64,000 bases of DNA from Pseudomonadota bacterium (GCA_020161855.1 JAIUNJ010000002.1:62001-126000), one strand, 5' to 3'. Shown: positions 8,110-17,003, counted from the first letter of the stretch. Notes: generated from the letters alone by a model not told the origin. Numbers and translations are program-made.

Positions 8110-9159
8110 TTCGCGCAGGCTCTGGGCATAGACGTTGATCACCAGTGCGGCGAGCAGGATCAGGCCACGGATCAGGATCTTCTGGAAACTGTCCATCTGG
8201 ATATGATCGAGGCCGTTGTTCACGACGCCGAGCACGAGAAGGCCGATGATCGTGTTACCGATGCCGCCGCGGCCACCGAAAAGACTGGTGCCGCCGACAA
8301 CCACCGCAGCGATGGCATCCAGCAGGAAGGTGTCAAACTGGTTCTGCTGAGCCGAACCGAAATAGGCCACGCCAAGCATGCCGGCGATGCCGGAGCAGAC
8401 GGCGCAGATCACCATCACTGCCGAGATGACCAGCTTGACGTTGACGCCCGAATATTCAGCCGCCTCGCGGTTGCCACCGACCATGTAAACATAGCGGCCA
8501 AAGCGCGTGTAGGTCAGCACGAGATGGGAGACGATCAGGAAGATCACAAAGACAACGATCGTCCAGCCAATCGGAATGAAGAGAGCCTTGCCAGCCTCAT
8601 CGACGCCCAGCGGAATGGTGAAGGCGGTCTTTGAACCCAGCGTCGTGATCAGGTCCGGGTATTGATAGGCGATCTGGCCACGCACCAGCATGGCGGAAAT
8701 GCCATTGGCGATCTGCATGACAGCGAGCGTCATGATGAAGGACGGAATCCCGACGTAGGTCATGCCCAGCGCCGTCACCAGGCCGAACAAAAGGGCCGCA
8801 GCAAGCGCCAGAATGATAGCGATCCAGCCCTGCACCGGCATATTGGCGATGTTCACGTAGTCCGGCTGGATCGTGAAATAGGCCACCGTGATACCCACGG
8901 CATTCGCAACAGCGGCGACCGAGAGATCGATCTCCGCCGTCAGGATGACGAAGGTCAATCCAATGGCGATGATCCCCGTGATCGACATCTGGCGCAGGAT
9001 GTTCATGCCATTGTCGAGGGAAAGGAATGTCGGGCTCGCGACGCTGAAAAAGATCACCAGCACCACAAGCGTGAAGGCCGGTGCGATGTTGCGCAGCTGT
9101 TCGGCCAGGAAGCCTTTGGCATTGAAGCCCTTGGCCGCAATAACTTCAGTCTGTGACAT
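8089..9159 (-). CDS. Sugar ABC transporter permease (RbsC family)
   Basis: A 356-residue permease with about ten membrane spans, of the branched-chain/ribose class. Typical stretches are GIIAIGLTFVILTAEIDLSV near residue 65, and VVVGGTSLFGGRGGIGNTI near the C terminus, the coupling region conserved in RbsC/XylH/AraH. It forms the channel of an importer together with the ATPase and binding protein just upstream in the same operon, 18 bases from the ATPase gene. It is the last gene of the operon. Substrate is presumably a monosaccharide or polyol and cannot be named from sequence. Confidence 0.9.
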   Translation of the reverse strand: MSQTEVIAAKGFNAKGFLAEQLRNIAPAFTLVVLVIFFSVASPTFLSLDNGMNILRQMSITGIIAIGLTFVILTAEIDLSVAAVANAVGITVAYFTIQPDYVNIANMPVQGWIAIILALAAALLFGLVTALGMTYVGIPSFIMTLAVMQIANGISAMLVRGQIAYQYPDLITTLGSKTAFTIPLGVDEAGKALFIPIGWTIVVFVIFLIVSHLVLTYTRFGRYVYMVGGNREAAEYSGVNVKLVISAVMVICAVCSGIAGMLGVAYFGSAQQNQFDTFLLDAIAAVVVGGTSLFGGRGGIGNTIIGLLVLGVVNNGLDHIQMDSFQKILIRGLILLAALVINVYAQSLRERQSSKD

Positions 9160-9177
9160 ACTCTTCCCCAGTACCCC

Positions 9178-10698
9178 TCATGCCGCTCCGAGAAGATCAG
9201 ACTTCTCGATCCGGCCAGTTGAAAACTCCTTCACCGCCATGCCCTTCTTGATGACCGTCACGCGGTCAGCAAGCGTCAGCACGGTTTCCGGCTCGGTCGA
9301 CAGCACAAGAACGGCGACGCCCTTTTCACGCAACGACTTCACGATGCGGATGACGTCTTCCTTGGCGCCCACATCCATGCCGCGGGTTGGTTCCGAAAGG
9401 ATCAGAACCCGCGGCAGATGCGTCAGCCACTTGGCCAGCGCCACCTTCTGCTGGTTGCCGCCCGAGAGCGAACCCAGCGCGATGCCGGGACGTGGCGGAC
9501 GGATCGACAGATCCTTGATATGCGCCTCGGTGATCCCGCGTTCCGCCTTCGGCCTGAGCAGCAGGCGATGAATACGGTCGAGAATCGCAATCGAGACGTT
9601 CTTGAACACAGGTTCGCTGCGGAACAGCATCATGCGCCGGTTTTCCGGCACAAAAGCAATACCGGCCCGACGGGCCGCAGCGGTGGAGCCGAATTTCACC
9701 GGCTTGCCATCGAGCAGAACGGTACCCTTGCGCAGCTTCAGCTTGCCGAAGAGCGCGCGCGCCAGTTCGATCTGGCCGGAGCCCATGAAGCCGTAGACAC
9801 CGGTGATTTCACCCGCCCGCAGCTCGATGTCGAAGTTGTGCAGGAACTTGCCGTCGCTCACGCCGGACACCGCAAGGACCACAGGCTTGCTGTCGTCGCC
9901 CTTGAGCACGGCGTCTTCGCCCATGTGCATGTCCTTGGAGCCGCGCCCGATCATGTGGGCGATCACGGCATCCTTGTCGAGATTGACCGTGTCCTCCGTG
10001 ATCACCTTCCGCCCATTGCGGAAGACGGTGATGCGATCCGAGATTGCCAGCACGTCATCGAGGAAGTGCGAAATGAAAATGATGCTGCGGCCTTCGTCGC
10101 GCAGCTTGCGCAGAACCTCGAAAAGCCGGGCTACTTCCGGCGGCGACAGCGCCGAGGTCGGTTCATCCAGAATGATGACCTGCGCGCCGGAGAAGAGGAC
10201 ACGCGACAGCTCGACAAGCTGCTGGATGCCGACAGGCAGTGAGCCCATCGAACGCTTGGGATTGATTTCGAGACCGAGGCCCTTGAGCAGTTCCCTGGCC
10301 TTGCTGTTCATCTGGGCCCAATCGACCTTGCCCAGCTTGTTTGTCGGCTGGCTGCCAAGAAACACATTCTCGGCGACCGACAGATCGGGGATGGCGGACA
10401 GTTCCTGATGGACCATGCCGATGGCATTGGCCAAGGCATCGCGGGCCGAGCGCAAGCGCACCTCGCGGCCCCTGATCTTCATCACGCCTTCAAAATCCGT
10501 GTGCACACCCGCGATGATCTTCATCATCGTCGACTTGCCGGCGCCGTTCTCGCCAACAAGGCCATGAATCTCGCCGGGGCGCAGCTCAAAGCTTACGCCC
10601 TGAAGCGCATGGACACCGCCAAACTGCTTCGAAACGTCGACAAGTTCAAGCAGGGGCGGCTGGCCGCCCCTGCTCGTCTGATCCTTCTGATCAGTCAT
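9178..10698 (-). CDS. Sugar ABC transporter ATP-binding protein (RbsA family, two nucleotide-binding domains)
   Basis: A 506-residue protein with two ABC domains. The first has the Walker A GENGAGKSTMMKII near residue 55 and a Walker B region at VIILDEPTSAL. The second has the degenerate Walker A FMGSGQ and a clear LSGGNQQKVALAKWL signature followed by LILSEPTRGMDVGAKEDV. The first signature, LPVGIQQLVELSR, is also non-canonical, as in RbsA, MglA and XylG. It powers the importer encoded with the permease and binding protein. The degenerate second site is normal for the family. Confidence 0.92.
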   Translation of the reverse strand: MTDQKDQTSRGGQPPLLELVDVSKQFGGVHALQGVSFELRPGEIHGLVGENGAGKSTMMKIIAGVHTDFEGVMKIRGREVRLRSARDALANAIGMVHQELSAIPDLSVAENVFLGSQPTNKLGKVDWAQMNSKARELLKGLGLEINPKRSMGSLPVGIQQLVELSRVLFSGAQVIILDEPTSALSPPEVARLFEVLRKLRDEGRSIIFISHFLDDVLAISDRITVFRNGRKVITEDTVNLDKDAVIAHMIGRGSKDMHMGEDAVLKGDDSKPVVLAVSGVSDGKFLHNFDIELRAGEITGVYGFMGSGQIELARALFGKLKLRKGTVLLDGKPVKFGSTAAARRAGIAFVPENRRMMLFRSEPVFKNVSIAILDRIHRLLLRPKAERGITEAHIKDLSIRPPRPGIALGSLSGGNQQKVALAKWLTHLPRVLILSEPTRGMDVGAKEDVIRIVKSLREKGVAVLVLSTEPETVLTLADRVTVIKKGMAVKEFSTGRIEKSDLLGAA

Positions 10699-10708
10699 TG
10701 ACTGGATA

Positions 10709-11746
10709 TCAGATCAGGAAGTTCTTCTGCAGCCAGAGGTGACCGGCAGCAGTTTCCTTGGTGATGACCGGGCCGTCGGCCAGGATGAAGTTCGGGATGT
10801 CCTTGCCCGCCTTCTCACCACCGACGACAGCGGCCACACCGGCAGCAACCGACCAGCCATGGATACGGCAGGACGGGTTACGGACGGTCGCCACCATGAT
10901 GCCTTCCAGCACCGCGTTCACGGCGGGCGGCATGGCGTCAACGCCGGCGATCAGGATATCGGTGCGGTTCTTGGCCTTCATGACGTTATGGGCAGCAAGC
11001 GCCATGTCGTCATTGTGGAAGAATGCACCCTTGATGTCCGGATACTGGGTGAGGAGCGAGTCCCAGATACGGGCCACCTTCGTCACGTCCCAGTCAGCGG
11101 GCTGCTCGTCGAGGAGCTTCAGGTTTGCGTTGCCATCGACCACCTGATGGAAGCCCTTGGCGCGGCCCTGGGCACCGGAGTGACCGAGAGCGCCCTGCGT
11201 CATGGTGATGTTGCCCGCGCCGCCCATGGCGTTCACGAGCGCCGAGGTAACGACCGAGCCCATCATGACGTTGTCAGGGGCGATGAAGGTGTGGATGGCC
11301 AGCTGGCCTTCCGGCGCCATCATCGTATCCATGGCGATGACCGGCGTGCCGGCATCCATGATGCGCTGCATGGGTTCGTTGAGCGTGCCGATACCGAAGG
11401 TCTGCACGGCCACAAAGTCCCACTTCTGGGTTGCCATGTTTTCGATGGTGGCGCGCTGCTTGGTGGCAGACAGCTCACCGTCGAACCAGGTGATTTCGAC
11501 GTTCATCAGCTTGCCCCAGGCTTCGGCAGCCTGCTTACCCTGGGCGCACCAGGTGGCCTGCAGACCGGCGTTGCTGAAGGCGGCCTTGAGCGGCTTGCCC
11601 GAAGGCTTCAGTTCCTGCGCGATCGCGGGATCGAAGCCCGCTTCGGCGATCAGGGCTGCGCCCAGCGCGGTTGCGCCAAGCTTCTTGAATACGTCACGGC
11701 GGTTGGCTGATTCCTTGATCAGCCCGTCGAGTACTTTCTCAGTCAC
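10709..11746 (-). CDS. Sugar ABC transporter substrate-binding protein (Peripla_BP_4 type)
   Basis: A 345-residue periplasmic binding protein. The N terminus carries NRRDVFKKLGATALGAALIA, a twin-arginine-like signal with cleavage probably near PAIA-QE. The rest follows the ribose-binding fold, with GVDAMPPAVNAVLEG in the C-terminal lobe. The GTG at 11746 was chosen as start because GGGAGG stands 7 bases before it; a further in-frame start eight codons earlier lacks this. It is first in the operon, 10 bases ahead of the ATPase gene. A Tat-type signal is less usual than a Sec signal for this family. Substrate unknown. Confidence 0.87.
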   Translation of the reverse strand: MTEKVLDGLIKESANRRDVFKKLGATALGAALIAEAGFDPAIAQELKPSGKPLKAAFSNAGLQATWCAQGKQAAEAWGKLMNVEITWFDGELSATKQRATIENMATQKWDFVAVQTFGIGTLNEPMQRIMDAGTPVIAMDTMMAPEGQLAIHTFIAPDNVMMGSVVTSALVNAMGGAGNITMTQGALGHSGAQGRAKGFHQVVDGNANLKLLDEQPADWDVTKVARIWDSLLTQYPDIKGAFFHNDDMALAAHNVMKAKNRTDILIAGVDAMPPAVNAVLEGIMVATVRNPSCRIHGWSVAAGVAAVVGGEKAGKDIPNFILADGPVITKETAAGHLWLQKNFLI

Positions 11747-11888
11747 GGTAGATCCTCCCTTTGCCTGCATTTCGCATACGCAAAAAATTTCTCTGGTCCC
11801 GGTTCTTCATGAACAGGCCGTCACGAGCCGGTTCCCAGATGCGCACGTGATGAGAAAACATCATCACCGCGAAATTGTCCACTTGAAT

Positions 11889-11899
11889 TTGTATGACAA
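11889..11899. promoter_or_regulatory. GntR (FCD-type) operator candidate upstream of the sugar ABC operon
   Basis: TTGTATGACAA fits the TNGTNNNACNA consensus of FadR-subfamily GntR regulators. It lies in the 276-base leader between the binding-protein gene and aldR, about 145 bases before the GTG at 11746. A wider inverted repeat of ATTGTC/GACAAT arms surrounds it. No GntR-FCD regulator is encoded nearby. The rest of this gap shows no gene. Confidence 0.4.
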
Positions 11900-12022
11900 T
11901 AAGAGGTTGTTCGAAAGTGCGGCGCACACCGGATCGGGCTCGCGCAAATTTGTGGCACGGCCGCCAGCGCAAACGCGCAAAGATGATTGATTAGGCAAGA
12001 TCACACGGCGAAGGCGCCGTCG

Positions 12023-12499
12023 CTATGCCGCATCAATGGGCAAACCCGCCCATGCCTTGACGGTGCGCAGCGCGAGTGCTGACTGAATCCGCTGAATGCC
12101 GGGAAGGCGCGCGAGTCGCGTGCGATGGATTCGCTCGTAATCCTCCGCGTCCTGAGCAACGACTCGCAGCAGATAGTCGAACTGCCCGCTCATCAGATGG
12201 CACTCCAGCACTTCCGGAACACGCTGCACTGCACGCTCAAATTTTTCAAAAGCTTCTTCTGTTTGCGCTGCAAGAGAAACCTCGACGAAAAACTCATTGG
12301 CGAAGCCGAGCCGCTTGCGATCGATACTTGCCGAGTAGCCGGTAATGACCCCTTCCTGCTCCATGTGTCTGATGCGGCGATGACAGGACGATACCGATAG
12401 CCCAGCTTTCGCGGCCACCTCGGCCAGTGGCATCTGAGAGGCCTTTTGCAGCGTTGCCAGAATGATTTTGTCTGATTTATCGAGTTCGAGGGAAGCCAT
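12023..12499 (-). CDS. aldR: Lrp/AsnC-family regulator, probably of alanine dehydrogenase
   Basis: A 158-residue feast/famine regulator. The helix-turn-helix is at about residues 10-60 (AKAGLSVSSCHRRIRHMEQEG), followed by the RAM ligand-binding domain containing GQFDYLLRV. These proteins form octamers or hexadecamers and respond to amino acids. It is divergent from ald with about 120 bases between the start codons, an arrangement common in Rhizobiales where the regulator senses alanine and activates ald. The name rests on that context as much as on sequence. Confidence 0.85.
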   Translation of the reverse strand: MASLELDKSDKIILATLQKASQMPLAEVAAKAGLSVSSCHRRIRHMEQEGVITGYSASIDRKRLGFANEFFVEVSLAAQTEEAFEKFERAVQRVPEVLECHLMSGQFDYLLRVVAQDAEDYERIHRTRLARLPGIQRIQSALALRTVKAWAGLPIDAA

Positions 12500-12618
12500 A
12501 CCGAAAATCTGCCACAGCCCGCCAAATCATTCCAGCCCCGCCGTCTCCGGCGCCTAAATCTGGGAAAATCTTGCAGCGCACACGCCCTATTCTGGCTTCT
12601 TCATCTGGAGGGAACAGA

Positions 12619-13734
12619 ATGCTCATCGGCGTGCCAAAGGAAATCAAGAACCACGAGTATCGCGTCGGCATGACGCCAATCTCGGTGCGCGAAGCGGTGC
12701 GCAATGGCCACATCGTGTGGGTGCAGGCCCAGGCCGGCGCCGGTATCGGAGCGAGCGACTCTGACTACGAAAAGGCTGGCGCCAAGATTGTTCCGACGGC
12801 GGACGAAATCTTCGCCAAGGCCGACATGATCGTGAAGGTGAAGGAACCGCAAGCGCAAGAACGCAAGATGCTGCGCGAGGGCCAGATCCTTTACACCTAC
12901 CTGCACCTCGCACCCGATCCGGAGCAGACCAAGGACCTGGTCAACTCGGGCGCCATCTGCATCGCCTACGAGACCGTTACATCGCCGCGTGGCGGCTTGC
13001 CGCTACTCGCCCCCATGTCACAGGTTGCGGGCCGCATGTCGGTACAGTCCGGCGCGCATGCGCTGGAAAAGGCACAGGGCGGCCGTGGCGTTCTGCTGGG
13101 CGGCGTGCCCGGCGTGGCCCCCGGCAAGGTGGTCATCCTTGGCGGCGGTGTCGTCGGCACCAATGCTGCGGCGATGGCGCTTGGCCTTGGCGCCGATGTG
13201 ACCATCCTCGAGAAATCGACCGACCGTATGGAAGAGCTGGTTGCCCGCTTCGGCACGCAGCTCAAGACGCTCTACTCGACGCAAGGTGCTGTCGAGGATG
13301 AATGCGCCGAAGCCGATCTGGTGATCGGTGGCGTGCTGATCCCCGGCGCTGCCGCGCCCAAGCTCGTCACCAAGAAGATGCTGCCCAACTGGAAGAAGGG
13401 CGCGGTGCTCGTCGACGTCGCCATCGACCAGGGCGGTTGCGCCGAAACCTCGAAGGCCACGACCCATGCCAATCCGACCTATGAGGTCGATGGCGTCATC
13501 CACTACTGCGTGGCCAACATGCCGGGCGGTGTGGCCCGCACCTCCACCTATGCGCTCAACAACGTGACCCTGCCCTTCGGCCTGGCGATTGCCGGCAAGG
13601 GCTGGAAGAAAGCCCTGAGCGACGATCCGCATCTGCGCAATGGCCTGAACGTGGCCAATGGCAAAGTCACCTACAAGGCCGTGGCCGATGATCTCGGTTA
13701 CACCTACGTTCCTGCTGACAAGGTCCTCGGCTAA
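12619..13734 (+). CDS. ald: Alanine dehydrogenase
   Basis: A 371-residue enzyme, the exact usual length, catalysing NAD-dependent reversible deamination of alanine to pyruvate and ammonia. It begins [20 protein letters not shown], the AlaDh/PNT N-terminal signature. The catalytic histidine lies in YTYLHLAPD, and the NAD-binding Rossmann motif [10 protein letters not shown] is near residue 176. I used the ATG at 12619, with GGAGGG just upstream; an ATG-like extension to 12571 adds residues unlike the family. Expression is likely controlled by the divergent Lrp-type gene. It ends before a strong intrinsic terminator. Confidence 0.96.
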   Translation: MLIGVPKEIKNHEYRVGMTPISVREAVRNGHIVWVQAQAGAGIGASDSDYEKAGAKIVPTADEIFAKADMIVKVKEPQAQERKMLREGQILYTYLHLAPDPEQTKDLVNSGAICIAYETVTSPRGGLPLLAPMSQVAGRMSVQSGAHALEKAQGGRGVLLGGVPGVAPGKVVILGGGVVGTNAAAMALGLGADVTILEKSTDRMEELVARFGTQLKTLYSTQGAVEDECAEADLVIGGVLIPGAAAPKLVTKKMLPNWKKGAVLVDVAIDQGGCAETSKATTHANPTYEVDGVIHYCVANMPGGVARTSTYALNNVTLPFGLAIAGKGWKKALSDDPHLRNGLNVANGKVTYKAVADDLGYTYVPADKVLG

Positions 13735-13765
13735 GCGCCAAGCCTCCCAACCTTGCCGGCCAGAG

Positions 13766-13804
13766 CCGCGCTCCGGAAACGGGGCGCGGTTTCTTATTGT
13801 TTCT
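13766..13804 (+). terminator. Intrinsic terminator of ald
   Basis: A ten-base-pair stem (CCGCGCTCCG / CGGGGCGCGG, one G-T pair) closed by a GAAA tetraloop is followed by TTTCTTATTGTTTC. It starts 31 bases past the ald stop codon. Confidence 0.8.
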
Positions 13805-13810
13805 AAACGA

Positions 13811-13930
13811 GGAATTTAATGCTTGACAAGCGCGCGGTGTTTCACTAGATTTGTGGACAATCCGGAAATGCGCCCGAAGCTCCGGCCCTCTCCCCAGCAA
13901 TAGTCTTGCAAGCTCACGAAGACGACGTGG
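13811..13930 (+). ncRNA. Putative structured small RNA with its own promoter, copy A of a three-copy repeat
   Basis: This 120-base intergenic element begins with a strong sigma-70-type promoter: TTGACA at 13823-13828, a 17-base spacer and TAGATT at 13846-13851. The downstream part can fold into a 5' hairpin (CCGGA/TCCGG) and a 3' hairpin with stem GTCTT/AAGAC and loop GCAAGCTCACG. The promoter block and the 3' hairpin recur almost unchanged at 53821-53931, and partly at 53231-53310. No open reading frame is shared between the copies. It ends just before the convergent cupin gene. It could be a small regulatory RNA or a mobile intergenic repeat that carries a promoter. No terminator with a T-run was found. 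Confidence 0.55.
13823..13851 (+). promoter_or_regulatory. Sigma-70-type promoter of repeat copy A
   Basis: TTGACA, 17 bases, TAGATT. The -35 is the exact consensus and the spacing is optimal. Transcription would start near 13858 and read away from ald, toward the 3' end of the cupin gene. The same promoter is conserved in copy C. Confidence 0.65.
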
Positions 13931-13944
13931 GGATGGGCCTGATC

Positions 13945-14886
13945 TTACATACCGGCGCGTTTCGCCCCGGTCTGGAGGTAGTAGTTGGCCTCCTTGCCGT
14001 AGATGATGCCGCGCAGGAAATTGCGGATCGCTTCCGACTTGCGCAGCGGATCGAGGACGGCATGGATTGCGTCATGGGTGACGACCTTGGCGGCATCGCG
14101 CAGCGGCGAAACGCCAGGCGCGGACTGCGGCAAGCCAAAGCGGCGCAAGGTGCCATTCATGGTCCTGATCTTGTTGAGGCGCAGAACTTCGCGCGTCTTC
14201 CAGGTCATGGCCATGGAGATGGAATAGGTGGTTCCAGTGCTGACCCAATGCGGCACGACATAGGGCATGTGCAGGGCCTCGCCGGGCTTCAGCGCATGAC
14301 GGGTGGCACGCACCTCGAAGAGTTCGCCATAAGGCAGGTTGCGATGCTTGGAGGGGGAAATCTCCAGGGCCTGCTCCGAGACAAGGCTGCGGTCGGCATT
14401 GTCGAAGGTGTGCACGAACTTGTCGCCACGGATCTGGATGAGGATGTTCTCTTCCATGTCGACGTGGAACGGCGTGGTGGCGTTGGCGGACGAGACGAAG
14501 ATGAAGCCCTGAAGGTCACTGCAGTCGTCGGTCGGGCGGCCGGCGGCGCGATTGGCTTCCAGAACGAAAGCCTCGAGAATGGCGCGATAGGCCGGATCCT
14601 GCTCGACGCGCTTGATCACCATCCAGGCATTGTCGGTTTCGATGGAACGGATGACCTCGGCCGGTGACTTGTCGATGCGCGGCACATCCTCAGGCTTCAC
14701 ACCGACGGCAACCTTGCCGGAGTTATACTCGATGCGGTCACCCGGCATGGACTGGGCCAGTTCGATCAGGCGCGGCAGCGTGAAGAGCGGATGATCAGCG
14801 AGGCCGTGGTTCAGCGTGAAGGGCTGCTTGAGGAAGCGAGCCCGGGCAACTTCGGGATCGATGGAAACGATAGGAGATGTACTCAT
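13945..14886 (-). CDS. JmjC-like cupin (cupin_8 type) protein
   Basis: A 313-residue protein whose central part carries FHVDMEENILIQIRGDK and, about 60 residues later, HMPYVVPHWV. The H-x-D and the distal histidine form the Fe(II)-binding triad of cupin_8/JmjC-type 2-oxoglutarate dioxygenases, so a hydroxylase role is possible. Its ATG at 14886 overlaps the stop codon of the upstream acetyltransferase gene as ATGA, so the two are translationally coupled. An upstream in-frame start at 15024 would overlap that gene by 140 bases and is rejected. The substrate is unknown; the pairing suggests the two act on the same molecule or pathway. Confidence 0.72.
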   Translation of the reverse strand: MSTSPIVSIDPEVARARFLKQPFTLNHGLADHPLFTLPRLIELAQSMPGDRIEYNSGKVAVGVKPEDVPRIDKSPAEVIRSIETDNAWMVIKRVEQDPAYRAILEAFVLEANRAAGRPTDDCSDLQGFIFVSSANATTPFHVDMEENILIQIRGDKFVHTFDNADRSLVSEQALEISPSKHRNLPYGELFEVRATRHALKPGEALHMPYVVPHWVSTGTTYSISMAMTWKTREVLRLNKIRTMNGTLRRFGLPQSAPGVSPLRDAAKVVTHDAIHAVLDPLRKSEAIRNFLRGIIYGKEANYYLQTGAKRAGM

Positions 14887-15902
14887 GACGGACGCCTTCC
14901 TGTGACTGTCAGATAGAGCTGCTTGACCTTCCCGCGCAGTGCATCGGCCGTGCCATAGCCCTGGGAGATGAGTTTGAACTTGAGTGGATTGCAGGCGCCC
15001 GAGGCAATGACGACATCCATGCACAGCACACGGTCGCGCCAGATGCGGTCGATCATGGGGTGGCCAGGGATGGCGTTGCCGTCAGCGTGGCAGATCACCG
15101 GATCGGAAAAGAGGCTTTCGGTTGCCGCGATGATCAGCAGCACGCCCGGGGAATAGCGGGCATAGGCTTCGTCATAAGCAATCTTGCCGAGTGTGGCCTG
15201 CCCGCCGTCAACAAGGGCAAAGAGCGTGGCAATGGGCCTGCCGTCGAGGCGGAAGGTCCAGAAGCGGACCTTGCCAAGGGCATGCATGGCCGCAAGGCCA
15301 TGGCGCAGGGCTTTCGACAGTTTCGGATCGAGGTTGATGGCGCTGCCGCGACGGCCCTTCCAGCCACCCGCCTCCAGCGCGAGGAAGGCATCAATATGCG
15401 AGGCAAGTGCGCCGTCGGCGCCAAGCGTGTCGAGCGTGAGGACGCCCTGCTCCGCGAGGCGCGCCTTGAGACGCTTCAATTCCTTGCGGCGCTTGTGATC
15501 GAAGTTTTCGAGAAGCCAGGCGTCAAAGGAACCGGTGACGTCGAGCGCCGCCCGTTCCCACTGGTTCAGAACCTTGACCTGGCTTGCAGCCTTGACCAGC
15601 GACTGGGTGACGGCATGAGCGACGGGCACGCGGCGCATGACGAGCGGCTTAGCCAGGCGATCGAGATAGGTCACCGCCTCATCGACGCTCGGCACGGCCT
15701 CAGCGGCCGGCAGCGGACTGGGTGTCAGCGGCGTGATGTAGCTTGCCACGTGCGGCAAGGGGAAGTTGCGGCGCTGCACGGCATGGTAACGAAAGGGTAA
15801 ATCGCCTGTTCCATCGACGAGGACAGCCGCCCCGGGGAGCTGTGCCACTACGGCACGCATCCATGCGGGATGGGAAAAACTGGCTGGGTTTGCGGTCATC
15901 AT
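14883..15902 (-). CDS. GNAT/CelD-BioF2-like acyltransferase
   Basis: A 339-residue protein resembling the Acetyltransf_6 (CelD/BioF2-like) group of GNAT proteins. It has the stretch RRKELKRLKARLAEQG near the middle, then FLALEAGGWKGRRGSA, and later ATLFALVDGGQATLGKIAYD, as in this group. Members transfer acyl or aminoacyl groups in envelope or polysaccharide synthesis, but most are uncharacterised. It is the first gene of a two-gene unit and overlaps the cupin gene by four bases. No signal peptide or membrane span is seen. Function unknown beyond the fold. Confidence 0.7.
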   Translation of the reverse strand: MMTANPASFSHPAWMRAVVAQLPGAAVLVDGTGDLPFRYHAVQRRNFPLPHVASYITPLTPSPLPAAEAVPSVDEAVTYLDRLAKPLVMRRVPVAHAVTQSLVKAASQVKVLNQWERAALDVTGSFDAWLLENFDHKRRKELKRLKARLAEQGVLTLDTLGADGALASHIDAFLALEAGGWKGRRGSAINLDPKLSKALRHGLAAMHALGKVRFWTFRLDGRPIATLFALVDGGQATLGKIAYDEAYARYSPGVLLIIAATESLFSDPVICHADGNAIPGHPMIDRIWRDRVLCMDVVIASGACNPLKFKLISQGYGTADALRGKVKQLYLTVTGRRPS

Positions 15903-16019
15903 ATGCCAATTGGTGCAAGTGACCGGCCATAAGCTTCAGATTTTAACAGAAGCGGTGCCGCAGGGCCAAAGCTGCAACACAGGGTTACGGCTTTCTAAAA
16001 GTCAGCGAGTTTTGGGCTG

Positions 16020-16892
16020 TCAGGACCGGAGACGCCGCCGGTCGAGGAGGACGATGGTGACGCCGCTTGCCACGATCAGGGCGATGCCGGCCAGCGCCAA
16101 GGCATTGGGCAAGGTGCCCCAGATGACAAGCCCGGCGACGACGCCCCACAGCGCGAAGCTGTAGAAGAACGGTGCAACCGACGATGTTTCGCCAAGGCGG
16201 TAAGCCAGCACGAGCCCGGCATGGCCCAGCGCAAGGCACAGCCCTGCTCCGCCAAGCAGGCCCAGTTGCGGGGCGGTGGGTGTGACCCAGGTTTCAAGCG
16301 CCAGCGACGCAAGGCCGGCCACCACCAGCGAGACGAGAATGGTGGCAAGGATCACCACAGTCACCGGGATTTCCGACGGCACACCGCGGCCGATAAGATC
16401 GCGCGTTGCGATGAGCACGGCGGCACCGAAAGCGAGAACAGCGGCAGATGACATGCCCCCGGCTCCCGGTTGCGCCACCAGCAAGGCACCGGCGAAACCG
16501 AGCAGCACGAGCATGACGCGGATGGGCCCGATGCGCTCGCGATAGAAAAAGGCAGCACCGAGAATAAGAATCAGGGGGGCCGTCTGCAGAATGGCGATGA
16601 CATCGGCCAGTGGCATGCGCGCCAGGGCCACGACATAGCACAGGGTGTTCAGCGCCTCGCCGAAGGCCCGCAGCAGCGTACGCAGACTGAGGACACCAGC
16701 AATGGCGTGCCACTCGCGGCGCAAGGTGACGAGCAAGGCGCAGACAAGCCCCGCGACGACACAGCGCAGCACCAGCACCTCAAAGGGTGGAAGCTGCTCC
16801 GCCGCGATCTTCATGAAGGCATCGCCGACGGTGAAGGTGGCAGTCGCTGCCAGCATCGCGATGATGCCGCCGAGATTCGAGGCTTTCTGCAT
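16020..16892 (-). CDS. EamA/DMT-family transporter
   Basis: A 290-residue membrane protein with two EamA repeats and about ten spans; the first repeat includes ALARMPLADVIAILQTAPLI, typical of RhaT/YdcZ-like metabolite exporters. I chose ATG 16892 (MQKASNLGGI) because the first membrane span follows directly. ATG 16943 and TTG 16952 are in frame but add residues unlike the family and run into the rpmF terminator. Substrate is unknown. It is separated from the acetyltransferase gene by about 120 bases holding no visible terminator, so it may be co-transcribed with it. Confidence 0.82.
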   Translation of the reverse strand: MQKASNLGGIIAMLAATATFTVGDAFMKIAAEQLPPFEVLVLRCVVAGLVCALLVTLRREWHAIAGVLSLRTLLRAFGEALNTLCYVVALARMPLADVIAILQTAPLILILGAAFFYRERIGPIRVMLVLLGFAGALLVAQPGAGGMSSAAVLAFGAAVLIATRDLIGRGVPSEIPVTVVILATILVSLVVAGLASLALETWVTPTAPQLGLLGGAGLCLALGHAGLVLAYRLGETSSVAPFFYSFALWGVVAGLVIWGTLPNALALAGIALIVASGVTIVLLDRRRLRS

Positions 16893-16948
16893 GTGCGCTT
16901 GCTGGGGCCAGAGCAGACCGGGAGTCAAGCCGCGCCCGGGCATGAAAC

Positions 16949-16977
16949 GCAAAAGGCCGGAACGCTGTTCCGGCCTT
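16949..16977 (-). terminator. Intrinsic terminator of rpmF
   Basis: AAGGCCGGAAC and GTTCCGGCCTT form a perfect 11-base-pair stem with a three-base loop. On the minus strand TTTTGCGTTTC follows. It lies about 27 bases after the rpmF stop codon. Confidence 0.88.
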
Positions 16978-17003
16978 CAATAACTTGTGCCCGAAGGCTG
17001 CGA

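Noticed and set aside
13868..13903. A short peptide frame (MRPKLRPSPQQ) within RNA repeat copy A
   Set aside because: It is not kept in copies B or C, and no ribosome site precedes it, so the element is not judged to encode a leader peptide.
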